Assembly: GCA_002704345.1 (NCBI GenBank)
Contig: PAGD01000031.1
Coordinates: 1 to 18,118, forward strand
Source of the DNA: Rhodobiaceae bacterium
GTDB taxonomy: Bacteria; Pseudomonadota; Alphaproteobacteria; MED-G09
DNA length: 18,118 bases
Direction: 5' to 3'
Shown here: positions 1-6,922 of the stretch, piece by piece
Layout of the letters: the number at the start of each line of letters is the position of its first letter
How positions within the stretch are numbered: the stretch's first letter is position 1
Notes under the pieces: model-generated
Databases searched by the model: none
Told to the model about the DNA's origin: nothing
What the model saw: the letters and a program-made list of their open reading frames with translations, nothing else
Translations under genes and position numbers: made by a program

Positions 1-21
1 CTTTTTAATGAAAACAATAAC

Positions 22-111
22 TGGCGGAGAGAGAGGGATTCGAACCCTCGATGAGGTTTCCCCCATACTCCCTTAGCAGGGGAGCGCCTTCGACCACTCG
101 GCCACCTCTCC
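22..111 (-). tRNA. tRNA-Ser (anticodon GCU), CCA encoded
   Basis: Read on the minus strand, the segment folds as a 90-nt class II tRNA. The acceptor GGAGAGG pairs with TCTCTCC (one G-U), followed by discriminator G and an encoded CCA (complement of 22-24). The anticodon stem CTCCC/GGGAG closes the loop CTGCTAA, giving anticodon GCT (complement of 75-77), which reads the AGC/AGU serine codons. The long variable arm ATGGGG-GAAA-CCTCAT is the serine hallmark, and the T arm is GAGGG-TTCGAAT-CCCTC. The gene is divergent from msrB. No terminator is visible in the 21 bases left after the CCA. Confidence 0.97.
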
Positions 112-194
112 AAATAATATCGACAAAATGCCAACTTTACGTCACTGTGTAAAGTAATTAGTGTATTATTTAAAAATAAAGGATAATTTGAGCC
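112..194. promoter_or_regulatory. Divergent tRNA-Ser / msrB intergenic region with inverted repeat
   Basis: This 83-base gap must hold both the tRNA promoter (minus strand) and the msrB promoter (plus strand). It contains a perfect 7-bp inverted repeat, ACTTTAC at 134-140 and GTAAAGT at 149-155, separated by 8 bases. TATTAT at 164-169 could be a -10 box for msrB, but no good -35 sits 16-18 bases upstream. AAAGGA at 178-183 is a distant Shine-Dalgarno-like string for msrB. Promoter assignments are weak; the inverted repeat is seen directly. Confidence 0.35.
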
Positions 195-557
195 ATGAGT
201 AACGATTTAACTGAAGAACAAAAGAATATACTTTATAATTCTGGTACAGAAATGCCAGGCACAAGCAATCTATTAGATGAAAAGCGTTCGGGAACATATG
301 TTAGCGCCGACAAGGGTTTGCCAGTTTTTAGATCAGAGACAAAATTTGAGTCAGGCACTGGATGGCCAAGCTTTTATGATGTTAATAAAGAAAATATTAT
401 CATTAAAGAAGATACTTCCCACGGAATGATAAGAAAAGAAATTCTTTCAAAAGAAGGTGAGCATCTAGGTCATGTATTCAATGATGGTCCCAATCCAACA
501 GGTTTACGTTATTGTATAAACGGACTCTCACTTAAGTTCATTCCAGACGAAGATTAA
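195..557 (+). CDS. msrB: Peptide-methionine (R)-S-oxide reductase MsrB, zinc-less form
   Basis: The 120-residue product reduces methionine-R-sulfoxide in proteins and is probably cytoplasmic, since no signal peptide is visible. Family signatures are LTEEQ near the start, [10 protein letters not shown] (27-36), SGTGWPSF (53-60), SHGMIR (75-80), [10 protein letters not shown] (90-99) and the catalytic RYCING with Cys107. Most zinc-type MsrBs have two CxxC pairs. Here those positions are Ser37/Lys40 and Leu84/Glu87, so the structural zinc site is gone. Cys107 is the only cysteine in the protein, so there is no internal resolving cysteine either. The catalytic sulfenic acid would therefore have to be reduced directly by thioredoxin, glutathione or another thiol (inference). 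Length is normal for a free-standing MsrB. The stop lies one base from the stop of the convergent ccmB. Confidence 0.93.
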   Translation: MSNDLTEEQKNILYNSGTEMPGTSNLLDEKRSGTYVSADKGLPVFRSETKFESGTGWPSFYDVNKENIIIKEDTSHGMIRKEILSKEGEHLGHVFNDGPNPTGLRYCINGLSLKFIPDED

Positions 558-558
558 C

Positions 559-1233
559 TTAATCATAGTTAGAGTCTAAAATGTAGCCACAGATAAATGG
601 ACAAATAACTAGAGAAATCCCACTAATTCCAGTCAAAAGGTAAATTTGCCTTATAAATACTTCTTCAAAACCTGAAAAAATTAAAGAGGAAATTGAACCA
701 GATCCAAATATTAAAGTTGGAATAAATAGTGGAAAAATAATTAATGGTATTAATAAGTTATGCTGTCGTAAGCTAAGCGTTAAGGCGGATCCTAAGCTAC
801 CAATAAAGCTTAGAGAAGGTGTTCCAATAAGTATTGATAAAGATATATATATCAATAAGTTATTTGGTAAAGCTATAAGTAAGCTCAATACTGGTGTAAT
901 AAAAAGAAGTGGAAGAAAATTTGAAATCCAATGTACAAGGCTTTTAACAAAAGCAATTTCGGAAAAAGATAGAGGTCCGGTTTTATATAAATCAAGAGTT
1001 CCATCAATATAATCTTCGTGAAACAAGCTGTTTAATGATAATAATGATGTTAAAATCAATGAAACCCATATTAAACCTGGAGAAATTAAAGATAAAATAT
1101 TTTTATCTGGTCCAATACCAATAGGTAAAACAATTATAGTAATAGAAAAAAATGCTAAAGAGAGAATATAGCTACCCTTTAAAGATAGAGAACTTTTTAA
1201 TTCCCTTAAAAGAAGTAATTTAAGATGAAACAT
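559..1233 (-). CDS. ccmB: Haem exporter permease subunit CcmB
   Basis: This is the membrane subunit of the CcmAB ABC transporter of System I cytochrome c maturation, which with CcmC/D drives release of haem-loaded CcmE. The 224-residue protein is almost entirely hydrophobic, with about six membrane segments. Family-like motifs are LLRELK near the N-terminus (8-13), FHEDYIDGTLDLY (71-83) and GTPSLSFIGSLGSALT (137-152). I chose the ATG at 1233, giving MFHLKLLLLREL, because it matches the usual CcmB N-terminus and length. An in-frame start 11 codons upstream would only add a stretch inside ccmA. The chosen start overlaps the ccmA stop by 14 bases, which suggests translational coupling. It is the last gene of the ccm operon. 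Confidence 0.93.
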   Translation of the reverse strand: MFHLKLLLLRELKSSLSLKGSYILSLAFFSITIIVLPIGIGPDKNILSLISPGLIWVSLILTSLLSLNSLFHEDYIDGTLDLYKTGPLSFSEIAFVKSLVHWISNFLPLLFITPVLSLLIALPNNLLIYISLSILIGTPSLSFIGSLGSALTLSLRQHNLLIPLIIFPLFIPTLIFGSGSISSLIFSGFEEVFIRQIYLLTGISGISLVICPFICGYILDSNYD

Positions 1234-1819
1234 TTTTGTTATCCAAGTTAATTTTAATATCAGCATTATCTAAAAAATCAATATGTGATGAAACAAGAAT
1301 GCTACCTCCAGAATTTTTATGTTCATTTATAATTTCTTTTAAAAAAATAGATGCATCCCTGTCTAGGGATGAAGATGGTTCATCTAAAAGCCACAAACTT
1401 TTATTGGAAGACAATAATCTAGCAATAACTAGCCGTTGTTTCTGGCCTTGAGAAAGATACTTACATGGAGTTTTTTTTAGTTTTCCAAGGCCCACTCTCT
1501 CTAAAACACCATTAATATATCCAGAGCCCAAATAGCTTGACCAAAACTTTATATCTTCCTCAGGTGAAATATCATCTTTTATTGCCAGATTATGCCCTAG
1601 AATAAAAAATTCATCTCTATACTCTTTTTTTGAATTAAAGGAGATATCTCCAAATGATAATGGAATAAAACCAGCAACCATTCTTAAAAGTGATGTTTTT
1701 CCAGAACCATTTGAACCTGAAATTAATGCTAACTTCCCAGTTTTTAACTCAAAAGAAATATTGTCTATAATTTTATAACCTGACCTATAACAACTGACTG
1801 ATGATACTTTAAGACTCAT
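1220..1819 (-). CDS. ccmA: Haem exporter ATP-binding subunit CcmA
   Basis: This is the cytoplasmic ATPase partner of CcmB. The 199-residue protein has a complete ABC fold: Walker A GSNGSGKT (35-42), signature LSQGQ (122-126), Walker B LWLLDEP with Asp146-Glu147, and the H-loop His179. It is short, as CcmA usually is. The ATG at 1819 is preferred over the in-frame GTG at 1825 because GAGGG lies just upstream at good spacing. The start lies inside the end of ccmF/H (11-base overlap) and the end lies inside ccmB, so all three are probably translationally coupled. The order ccmF/H-ccmA-ccmB is unusual, since ccmA and ccmB commonly lead such operons. Confidence 0.95.
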   Translation of the reverse strand: MSLKVSSVSCYRSGYKIIDNISFELKTGKLALISGSNGSGKTSLLRMVAGFIPLSFGDISFNSKKEYRDEFFILGHNLAIKDDISPEEDIKFWSSYLGSGYINGVLERVGLGKLKKTPCKYLSQGQKQRLVIARLLSSNKSLWLLDEPSSSLDRDASIFLKEIINEHKNSGGSILVSSHIDFLDNADIKINLDNKNVSS

Positions 1820-4106
1820 CGCCACCCTCGATACCTAGAGTCTTCCTTTGATTTAAATAAATAATAAAAAAACCAAAAATAAAAACAAAAATAGGGGTAA
1901 ACCATAAAAGAAGGGTATTTAACCTTAATGGAGGTTTAAAAATAATATAATCACCATACCTTTTACGAAAAAAATCATATATTTCGATATCAGTTTCACC
2001 ATTCATAACCTTATCTCTAACAATAGACCTTAAATCTTTAGCTAAGGGAGAGTTTGAATCATCGATCGTTTGTGACTCACAGACCATACAGCGTATATTT
2101 TGATTGATAGAATGAATACGTTTTTCTATAGCATTATCAAATTTTATACTTTCAGACGTTTCGGCGATAGAGCTGATTGGTATTGCTAGGCTAATTATAA
2201 AAAAACATAATATCTTAAAAAAATTATATGAAAACTTCTTTCTATTAAGTAGTGAAAATATACCTCCTAAAGCAGTTAAAAAAGCCCCTATCCAAATCAA
2301 GGTGATAAATGGTTTATACCATATCCTTACTACCCATTCTTCATCACCGACTTTTTCACCTAAAACAATATAAATATGAGATAAAAACTGTGACATAATA
2401 GCTGCTTCTGTTGTGACAGACCTCTCTACAGGGTAAAATCTTTTTTCAGGATTTAAAATGGATGTATTACCATCATCATTTACAATAAAAATTCCTGTTG
2501 AGCTAATATAATTTGGCCCCTTTTTATCCTCAACTCCTCTAAAATCTATACTATAACCTGCTATATTAATTGATGAATTAACTTTAACTGAACTCTCAAA
2601 ATCTTCTTGTGAGGCAATTGAAATTGAAGCACCCATTATAAATAGACCTAGCCCAGCATGGCCTAAAAATGACGATAGCGATGAATAAATTACTTTTGAA
2701 AAATAGCTGTAAATTGATAAATAGATTATCCAAAATGATATAAATACTCCAATAAAAGACATAACTGAGCTTATATTCATATAAAAACAAACAAGCCAGG
2801 ATGAGAGAATTATTAATAAATAAGGAGTAATGTATTTTTTATATTGTTTTTTAATTTCTAAATTACCCCATGGCAAGAAAACGGCAACAGGAGCAAAGAT
2901 AGAAATTAAAAATATTATAGGTATAACAGTTATTGTGTAAAAAGGTATTCCAACAGATATTCTTTCTCCAGAAAAAATCTCAAGAATCATTGGATAAACA
3001 GTTCCAATAAATACTGTAAATGCCGCAGTCATTAGAAATAAATTATTTAGAATGAGGAAAAAATCCTTACTAAAAATCCTATATTTAAGAAAACCTCTCG
3101 ATTTTATTGGTTTCAAAGCGAAGATTGACAAGCTAGCCACTATATAAATAGAAATTAATGTTAAAATAAATATCCCTCGATTTGGATCGGTTGCAAAGGC
3201 GTGAACTGATGTTATTAGACCAGATCTAACAATAAATGTTCCAACCATAGACATTGCAAAGGCAATAATTGATAATAAAATACACCAATTTGCTAAAGAT
3301 CCTCTTTTTTCCATAACTAGAATTGAATGGAATAAGGCTGTAGTAATTATCCAGGGGATTAATGAAGCATTTTCAACCGGATCCCAAAACCAAAAACCAC
3401 CCCAACCCAGTTCATAATATGCCCAAAAAGATCCCAAGGTGATTCCGATAGTTAAAAATATCCATGAAATTAAAACCCAAGGCCTAGTAACTTTTGCCCA
3501 GTCCTTATCGAATTTTTGATTAAATAGACCTGCTAATGCAAAAGACCAAACGATTGATAGTCCAACATAGCCAAGATACAAAAATGGTGGATGAAAAGCT
3601 AACCCAGGATCCTGAAGAAGTGGATTTAAACCTACCCCCTCAACCGGAGCTGGATCAAGAATAAGAAAAGGATTTGAACCAAAAAATAAAAATAATACGA
3701 ATCCAAAACATAAAATACCCTGAAACATTAAAATTCTTATTTTAAAAGAATGAGAAATTTTTTGAATATTTAAAGATACTAAAAAACCATATAGAGACAT
3801 AACCCAACACCACAAAAGCATTGACCCTTCATGATTTCCCCAGGATCCAGAGATTTTATAAATAAGAGGCTTTGATGTGTGAGAATTAGACCAAACATTA
3901 AAAAGTGAAAAATCTGAATTAATGTAGGATAAAATTAATATAAAAAAAGAAACGCTCAAAAGGAAAAAGCTAGCAGTTGCAATAAAAGGAACTGCATTGA
4001 TTAAAGTCATTTTTTTTCTTCCCAGAAAAATAACTGGAATAAAAAATTGAAACATTGATAGCAATATAACTAAAATAATAGATACATTCGCGATACTTAC
4101 CATCAT
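1809..4106 (-). CDS. ccmF: CcmF-CcmH fusion: cytochrome c haem lyase with C-terminal CXXC thiol subunit
   Basis: One uninterrupted 765-residue frame joins two proteins normally encoded separately. Residues 1 to about 622 are CcmF, a polytopic haem lyase. They carry GSWGNHEGS (87-95), the WWD haem-binding domain GWGGFWFWDPVENAS (234-248), and histidines 172, 260, 302 and 483 matching the four conserved CcmF histidines. Residues about 650-765 are CcmH (CycL/Ccl2), with the apocytochrome-thiol motif RCMVC (Cys673, Cys676), PLAKDLR (687-693) and a C-terminal membrane helix at about 731-750. The linker (622-650) is RKK followed by a hydrophobic run ending SSIAET, i.e. it looks like CcmH's old signal peptide with a plausible signal-peptidase site after Ala649. 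No ATG or GTG lies in the junction; the nearest possible non-ATG start is a TTG at Leu603. Two adjacent ATGs start the gene, with GGAG about 8 bases upstream, 2 bases after the ccmE stop. Confidence 0.94.
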   Translation of the reverse strand: MMVSIANVSIILVILLSMFQFFIPVIFLGRKKMTLINAVPFIATASFFLLSVSFFILILSYINSDFSLFNVWSNSHTSKPLIYKISGSWGNHEGSMLLWCWVMSLYGFLVSLNIQKISHSFKIRILMFQGILCFGFVLFLFFGSNPFLILDPAPVEGVGLNPLLQDPGLAFHPPFLYLGYVGLSIVWSFALAGLFNQKFDKDWAKVTRPWVLISWIFLTIGITLGSFWAYYELGWGGFWFWDPVENASLIPWIITTALFHSILVMEKRGSLANWCILLSIIAFAMSMVGTFIVRSGLITSVHAFATDPNRGIFILTLISIYIVASLSIFALKPIKSRGFLKYRIFSKDFFLILNNLFLMTAAFTVFIGTVYPMILEIFSGERISVGIPFYTITVIPIIFLISIFAPVAVFLPWGNLEIKKQYKKYITPYLLIILSSWLVCFYMNISSVMSFIGVFISFWIIYLSIYSYFSKVIYSSLSSFLGHAGLGLFIMGASISIASQEDFESSVKVNSSINIAGYSIDFRGVEDKKGPNYISSTGIFIVNDDGNTSILNPEKRFYPVERSVTTEAAIMSQFLSHIYIVLGEKVGDEEWVVRIWYKPFITLIWIGAFLTALGGIFSLLNRKKFSYNFFKILCFFIISLAIPISSIAETSESIKFDNAIEKRIHSINQNIRCMVCESQTIDDSNSPLAKDLRSIVRDKVMNGETDIEIYDFFRKRYGDYIIFKPPLRLNTLLLWFTPIFVFIFGFFIIYLNQRKTLGIEGGDES

Positions 4107-4108
4107 TA

Positions 4109-4576
4109 TTAATACTCCAAACCCAATGCTTCAGAGACTTCTGGTGGCATATAATTTTCATCATGCTTTGCTAAAACATTAGAGGCATAAAATTTCAATT
4201 GTTTTTTTAAAACGTTATTTTTATTTTTAAGTTTTATAATTTCAATATTACCTTCAGCAATTACACCTTGGCCTTCTCTAAATAGATCGGGCAAAATTCC
4301 AGAGTATGAGATATTAATTTCACTTTTGAGATCAGTGATAATAAAGGAAACATTTTTACCCTCCCCTCTTTGAAAACTATTTTCTAAAACAAGTCCTCCC
4401 AATCTAATAAGCGAACCATTTGTAATCTCATCATTAGAAACTTTTATTTTAACTTCTGAAGGGGAATAAAAGAAAATTACATTATCTCTTAATGCATATA
4501 AAATAAGAAACAAAGAAAAGCATAAAACAGCCACTAAGGAAAATATTGTAATTATTTTTTTTTGTCTTTTATTCAC
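4109..4576 (-). CDS. ccmE: Haem chaperone CcmE
   Basis: The periplasmic, membrane-anchored chaperone CcmE binds haem covalently and passes it to the CcmF/H lyase. From the GTG at 4576 the protein is 155 residues, starting MNKRQKK, with a signal-anchor helix at about 8-28, then a beta-rich domain containing RLGGLVLENSF (58-68) and FREGQGVIAEG (99-109). The haem-attachment motif is HDENY: His138 for the covalent bond and Tyr142 as axial ligand, followed by MPPEV. The frame stays open for 24 codons upstream, but GTG-AAT-AAA gives the standard CcmE N-terminus and length and overlaps the end of ccmD by 8 bases. I therefore reject the longer version. Confidence 0.95.
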   Translation of the reverse strand: MNKRQKKIITIFSLVAVLCFSLFLILYALRDNVIFFYSPSEVKIKVSNDEITNGSLIRLGGLVLENSFQRGEGKNVSFIITDLKSEINISYSGILPDLFREGQGVIAEGNIEIIKLKNKNNVLKKQLKFYASNVLAKHDENYMPPEVSEALGLEY

Positions 4577-4706
4577 TTCTTTTTTCCAAATCTCTAATTT
4601 GATTTTTAGAAATAAAAAAATCTTTATATGAAAATACAAAAAGAGCAATAAATCCTATCAAAGCAGATATATAGGCGATTAATATATAAAAGCTATAATC
4701 TATCAT
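4569..4706 (-). CDS. ccmD: Haem exporter accessory protein CcmD
   Basis: This small gene encodes 45 residues, beginning MIDYSFYILIAYISAL and ending EKRSE. It has one membrane helix (about 6-26), then a short basic/charged cytoplasmic tail (YKDFFISKNQIRDLEKRSE). CcmD tethers CcmC and haem-CcmE to the CcmAB transporter. The family is tiny and poorly conserved, so the call rests on size, single-helix topology, charge pattern and position exactly between ccmC and ccmE. The start overlaps the ccmC stop as ATGA (4 bases), and the stop lies within the first codons of ccmE (8-base overlap). This double coupling strongly supports a real gene. Confidence 0.9.
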   Translation of the reverse strand: MIDYSFYILIAYISALIGFIALFVFSYKDFFISKNQIRDLEKRSE

Positions 4707-5431
4707 TTAATATCCCCATAAGATTTCATATTTTTTATATTTAACCTTCTATTATTAAGCTCTAATTGAAACCTAATCATTAAAAGGTGAATAAAAATAA
4801 AAATAAAAGCTAAAAACATAATCAAAAGAGGTATTAACATATCAATATGTATTGATGGTGCGCCAAATTTTGAAATACTAGCTGGCTGATGAAGAGTGCT
4901 CCAATAGTCGACTGAGAATTTAATAATAGGAAGATTAACTAAGCCAATAATAGCTAAAATTGATGAAAACTTCTCACCTTTAGAAAAATCATTAAAGGAT
5001 TTAGAAAAGACAATATAACCAATGTAAAAGAAAAATAATATTAGAACAGATGTCAACCTTGCATCCCAAACCCACCAAGTACCCCACATAGGCTTACCCC
5101 AAGCAGATCCTGATATTAAACAAATTGCTGTAAATGTTGCTCCAATTGGTGCTGCTGCTTTTGCTAAGGTAAAAGCTGTAATATGACCATAAATCAACCC
5201 AAAAAAGCTGGATAAAGCAATAAATGAATATATACCCATACTCATCCATGCTGAAGGAACATGTATGTACATAATACGAACTGCATTACCTTGTTGGTAA
5301 TCAATAGGAGATTGGTATAAAGAAAACCATAATCCAACTAAAAGTAATATTATTGAAATACCTCCAGACCAAGGGGTTAAAGGCTTTATATAGTTGACCA
5401 AGAAGCCAGGGTTAACAAATTGATTTTTCAT
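4703..5431 (-). CDS. ccmC: Haem handling protein CcmC
   Basis: This 242-residue inner-membrane protein with about six helices presents haem to CcmE. It belongs to the haem-handling WWD family: the periplasmic WWD motif is WGTWWVWDARLTS (116-128). The two flanking haem-ligand histidines are His57 in MYIHVPSAW and His181 in STLHQPAS. It is the first gene of the ccm operon. The ATG at 5431 has only a distant AAGGA (complement of 5446-5450, 14 bases away). The end overlaps ccmD by ATGA. Divergently transcribed from mutA. Confidence 0.95.
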   Translation of the reverse strand: MKNQFVNPGFLVNYIKPLTPWSGGISIILLLVGLWFSLYQSPIDYQQGNAVRIMYIHVPSAWMSMGIYSFIALSSFFGLIYGHITAFTLAKAAAPIGATFTAICLISGSAWGKPMWGTWWVWDARLTSVLILFFFYIGYIVFSKSFNDFSKGEKFSSILAIIGLVNLPIIKFSVDYWSTLHQPASISKFGAPSIHIDMLIPLLIMFLAFIFIFIHLLMIRFQLELNNRRLNIKNMKSYGDIK

Positions 5432-5557
5432 TATTAAGAATCTATTCCTTAGTTTATTTAATCAAGTAACATTTTATAAAAGGTATTACTATTATTACTA
5501 TAAAAGTTTATACCGTATTTGTATTATATAATTGAAAAATATCGTATAGGTATCTTT
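5432..5557. promoter_or_regulatory. Divergent ccmC / mutA promoter region with palindromes
   Basis: This 126-base AT-rich spacer is the longest gene-free stretch in the window. It must carry promoters for the ccm operon (minus) and mutAB (plus). TATAAT at 5527-5532 is an exact -10 consensus on the plus strand, 25 bases before the mutA ATG, but the -35 is not convincing. Two symmetrical elements are visible: TTTTATAAAA at 5472-5481, and TATAAA-AG-TTTATA at 5499-5512. GGTAT (5482-5486) is also complementary to ATACC (5510-5514). In such AT-rich DNA these may be chance. I see no cobalamin-riboswitch features. Confidence 0.35.
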
Positions 5558-6922
5558 ATGGATAAAAATATTGAAGAATATTTAAGAGCACCGTCAATTA
5601 AACTAGAGGAATGGAAAAAAATTGCAGACTCCTCTCTTAAAGATAAGACTGTAAAGGATTTAGAAAAATTATTAGATAATAATATATCCACAAAACCTTT
5701 ATATACTGAGACGGATATAGATGATGATTTTAGCTTATCCTCTAGAAGGGGTTTAAGTAACGACACAGATCAGTTTATGCCATGGTATATATGCTCAACA
5801 ATAGATCATTCAAATAACCCTAAAACTTTAAATGCTAGAATTTTAAATGAACTTGAGAGAGGAAGTAATTCATTAGAGCTATCCTCGTTTAATGAAGGAA
5901 GCTTGAATGATATTTTAAAAAATGTGGACACAGCTATAGCCCCAATTTACTTTAAAAATCTTAAAGATCCTCTAGAAAAAATAAATGAATACCAATCTTA
6001 TCTAAGCGGCTTCAAGGGTTTAAACAAAAAAGAACCTATGGGCGGCTATCTGATAGATCCAATTGCTACAAACTTATGGTTAAAAGAATTTTCAGAAGAA
6101 AAGTTTGGTGAAACTATTGAACATCAAAATTTATTAGAAAAAACTATTAATATTAACTCAAATTATAAAAATATTTTTCCAAAAATAGAAATAATTCATA
6201 TTGATGGCTCTTTATGGGATGATTTAGGGGCTGGTCTATCAAAAGAAATTGAACTCATAGCCTCAAGCTACCTTGAGATTCTTAGATACTCAAAAAATAA
6301 TTACAATGAGGTTAAAGATATAAACATTACAATTTCCTCAAATACCAATTTTTTTGCAACAATTGCAAAAATTCGATCAATTAGGATTATCTTTAATAAT
6401 ATATTTAAACATTTTAAAATTACTGGAAAATTGAATATTACCTCAAGAAATTCATCAAATATAATTTTTAAAGAAGATCCTTGGGTTAATCAATTAAGAA
6501 TAACAACATCAGCGCTCTCAGCTGCAATTGGTGGGGTGGATAAAATAATTTGTAATAATATAACTCAAAAACTTGGTCAAGCGCCTGATTTCATTAAAAG
6601 ATTGACAAGAAATACACATATAATTCTTCAAGAAGAATCAAGAATTTCAAGAGTGCAAGATCCATCAGGAGGTTCTTTCTATGTTGAAAAACTTACAAAT
6701 GATCTTTCTCAAAACGCATGGAACAATATAAAGCTTATTGAAAAAATGGGAGGTATTACATCACTAACATCATCAGAAGATTTTGTTGTTGAGTTAAGGA
6801 AATCTAGAGAGAAACTAAAAAAAGATATTGAAGATAAAAATATTAAAAAGATTGGTGTAAATATTTTTGAGGATCCTGACTCCAATCCTATAAATGTTAG
6901 GCCATTTGAGGAGGCTTTGTAA
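5558..6922 (+). CDS. mutA: Methylmalonyl-CoA mutase small subunit, lacking the B12 domain
   Basis: This is the non-catalytic partner of MutB in the isomerisation of methylmalonyl-CoA to succinyl-CoA. The 454-residue product contains only the mutase TIM-barrel region. Conserved stretches shared with MutB include IHIDGSLWDDLGAG (213-226), DPWVNQLRITTSALSAAIGG (307-326) and RVQDPSGGSFYVEKLT (365-380). The Tyr-His pair essential in MutB is Ser218-Leu219 here, as expected for a dead subunit. Known MutA proteins of the Propionibacterium type are over 600 residues and keep a degenerate B12-binding domain. This one ends right after the barrel, at IGVNIFEDP plus a short tail, so the whole C-terminal domain is missing. 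The ATG at 5558 is preferred to a TTG at 5519 because AGGT lies upstream and the extra 13 residues look non-coding. The stop overlaps the mutB start by one base. Confidence 0.92.
   Translation: MDKNIEEYLRAPSIKLEEWKKIADSSLKDKTVKDLEKLLDNNISTKPLYTETDIDDDFSLSSRRGLSNDTDQFMPWYICSTIDHSNNPKTLNARILNELERGSNSLELSSFNEGSLNDILKNVDTAIAPIYFKNLKDPLEKINEYQSYLSGFKGLNKKEPMGGYLIDPIATNLWLKEFSEEKFGETIEHQNLLEKTININSNYKNIFPKIEIIHIDGSLWDDLGAGLSKEIELIASSYLEILRYSKNNYNEVKDINITISSNTNFFATIAKIRSIRIIFNNIFKHFKITGKLNITSRNSSNIIFKEDPWVNQLRITTSALSAAIGGVDKIICNNITQKLGQAPDFIKRLTRNTHIILQEESRISRVQDPSGGSFYVEKLTNDLSQNAWNNIKLIEKMGGITSLTSSEDFVVELRKSREKLKKDIEDKNIKKIGVNIFEDPDSNPINVRPFEEAL
6908..6914 (+). promoter_or_regulatory. Strong Shine-Dalgarno for mutB
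   Basis: GAGGAGG lies within the last codons of mutA, 7 bases before the mutB ATG, and is one of the strongest ribosome-binding sites in the window. Together with the TAATG stop/start overlap it fixes the mutB start and shows that mutA and mutB are made in a coupled way. Confidence 0.8.

Noticed and set aside
1236..1451. Open frame of 71 codons on the plus strand
   Set aside because: It lies wholly antisense to ccmA/ccmB, which have clear ABC motifs; no family resemblance in the product.
2220..2280. Possible sequencing frameshift or lost stop joining ccmF to ccmH
   Set aside because: The frame is continuous, both domains are complete, the linker topology is sensible and no upstream ATG/GTG for a separate ccmH exists; only re-sequencing could overturn this.
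2596..2790. 64-codon minus-strand frame inside ccmF
   Set aside because: Alternative frame of a gene whose real frame has all the CcmF motifs; no start signal.
3970..4164. 64-codon minus-strand frame across the ccmE/ccmF junction
   Set aside because: Shadow of the coupled ccmE and ccmF reading frames.
4577..4648. Longer ccmE beginning 24 codons upstream
   Set aside because: The extension overlaps ccmD out of frame and is not like CcmE N-termini; the GTG at 4576 gives the standard start.
5432..5557. Cobalamin riboswitch upstream of mutAB
   Set aside because: Only 126 bases shared with another promoter, very AT-rich, and I see no B12-box-like sequence or the GC-rich stems expected.
5524..5766. 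80-codon minus-strand frame over the mutA start
   Set aside because: Antisense to mutA; covers the likely promoter region and has no recognisable product.
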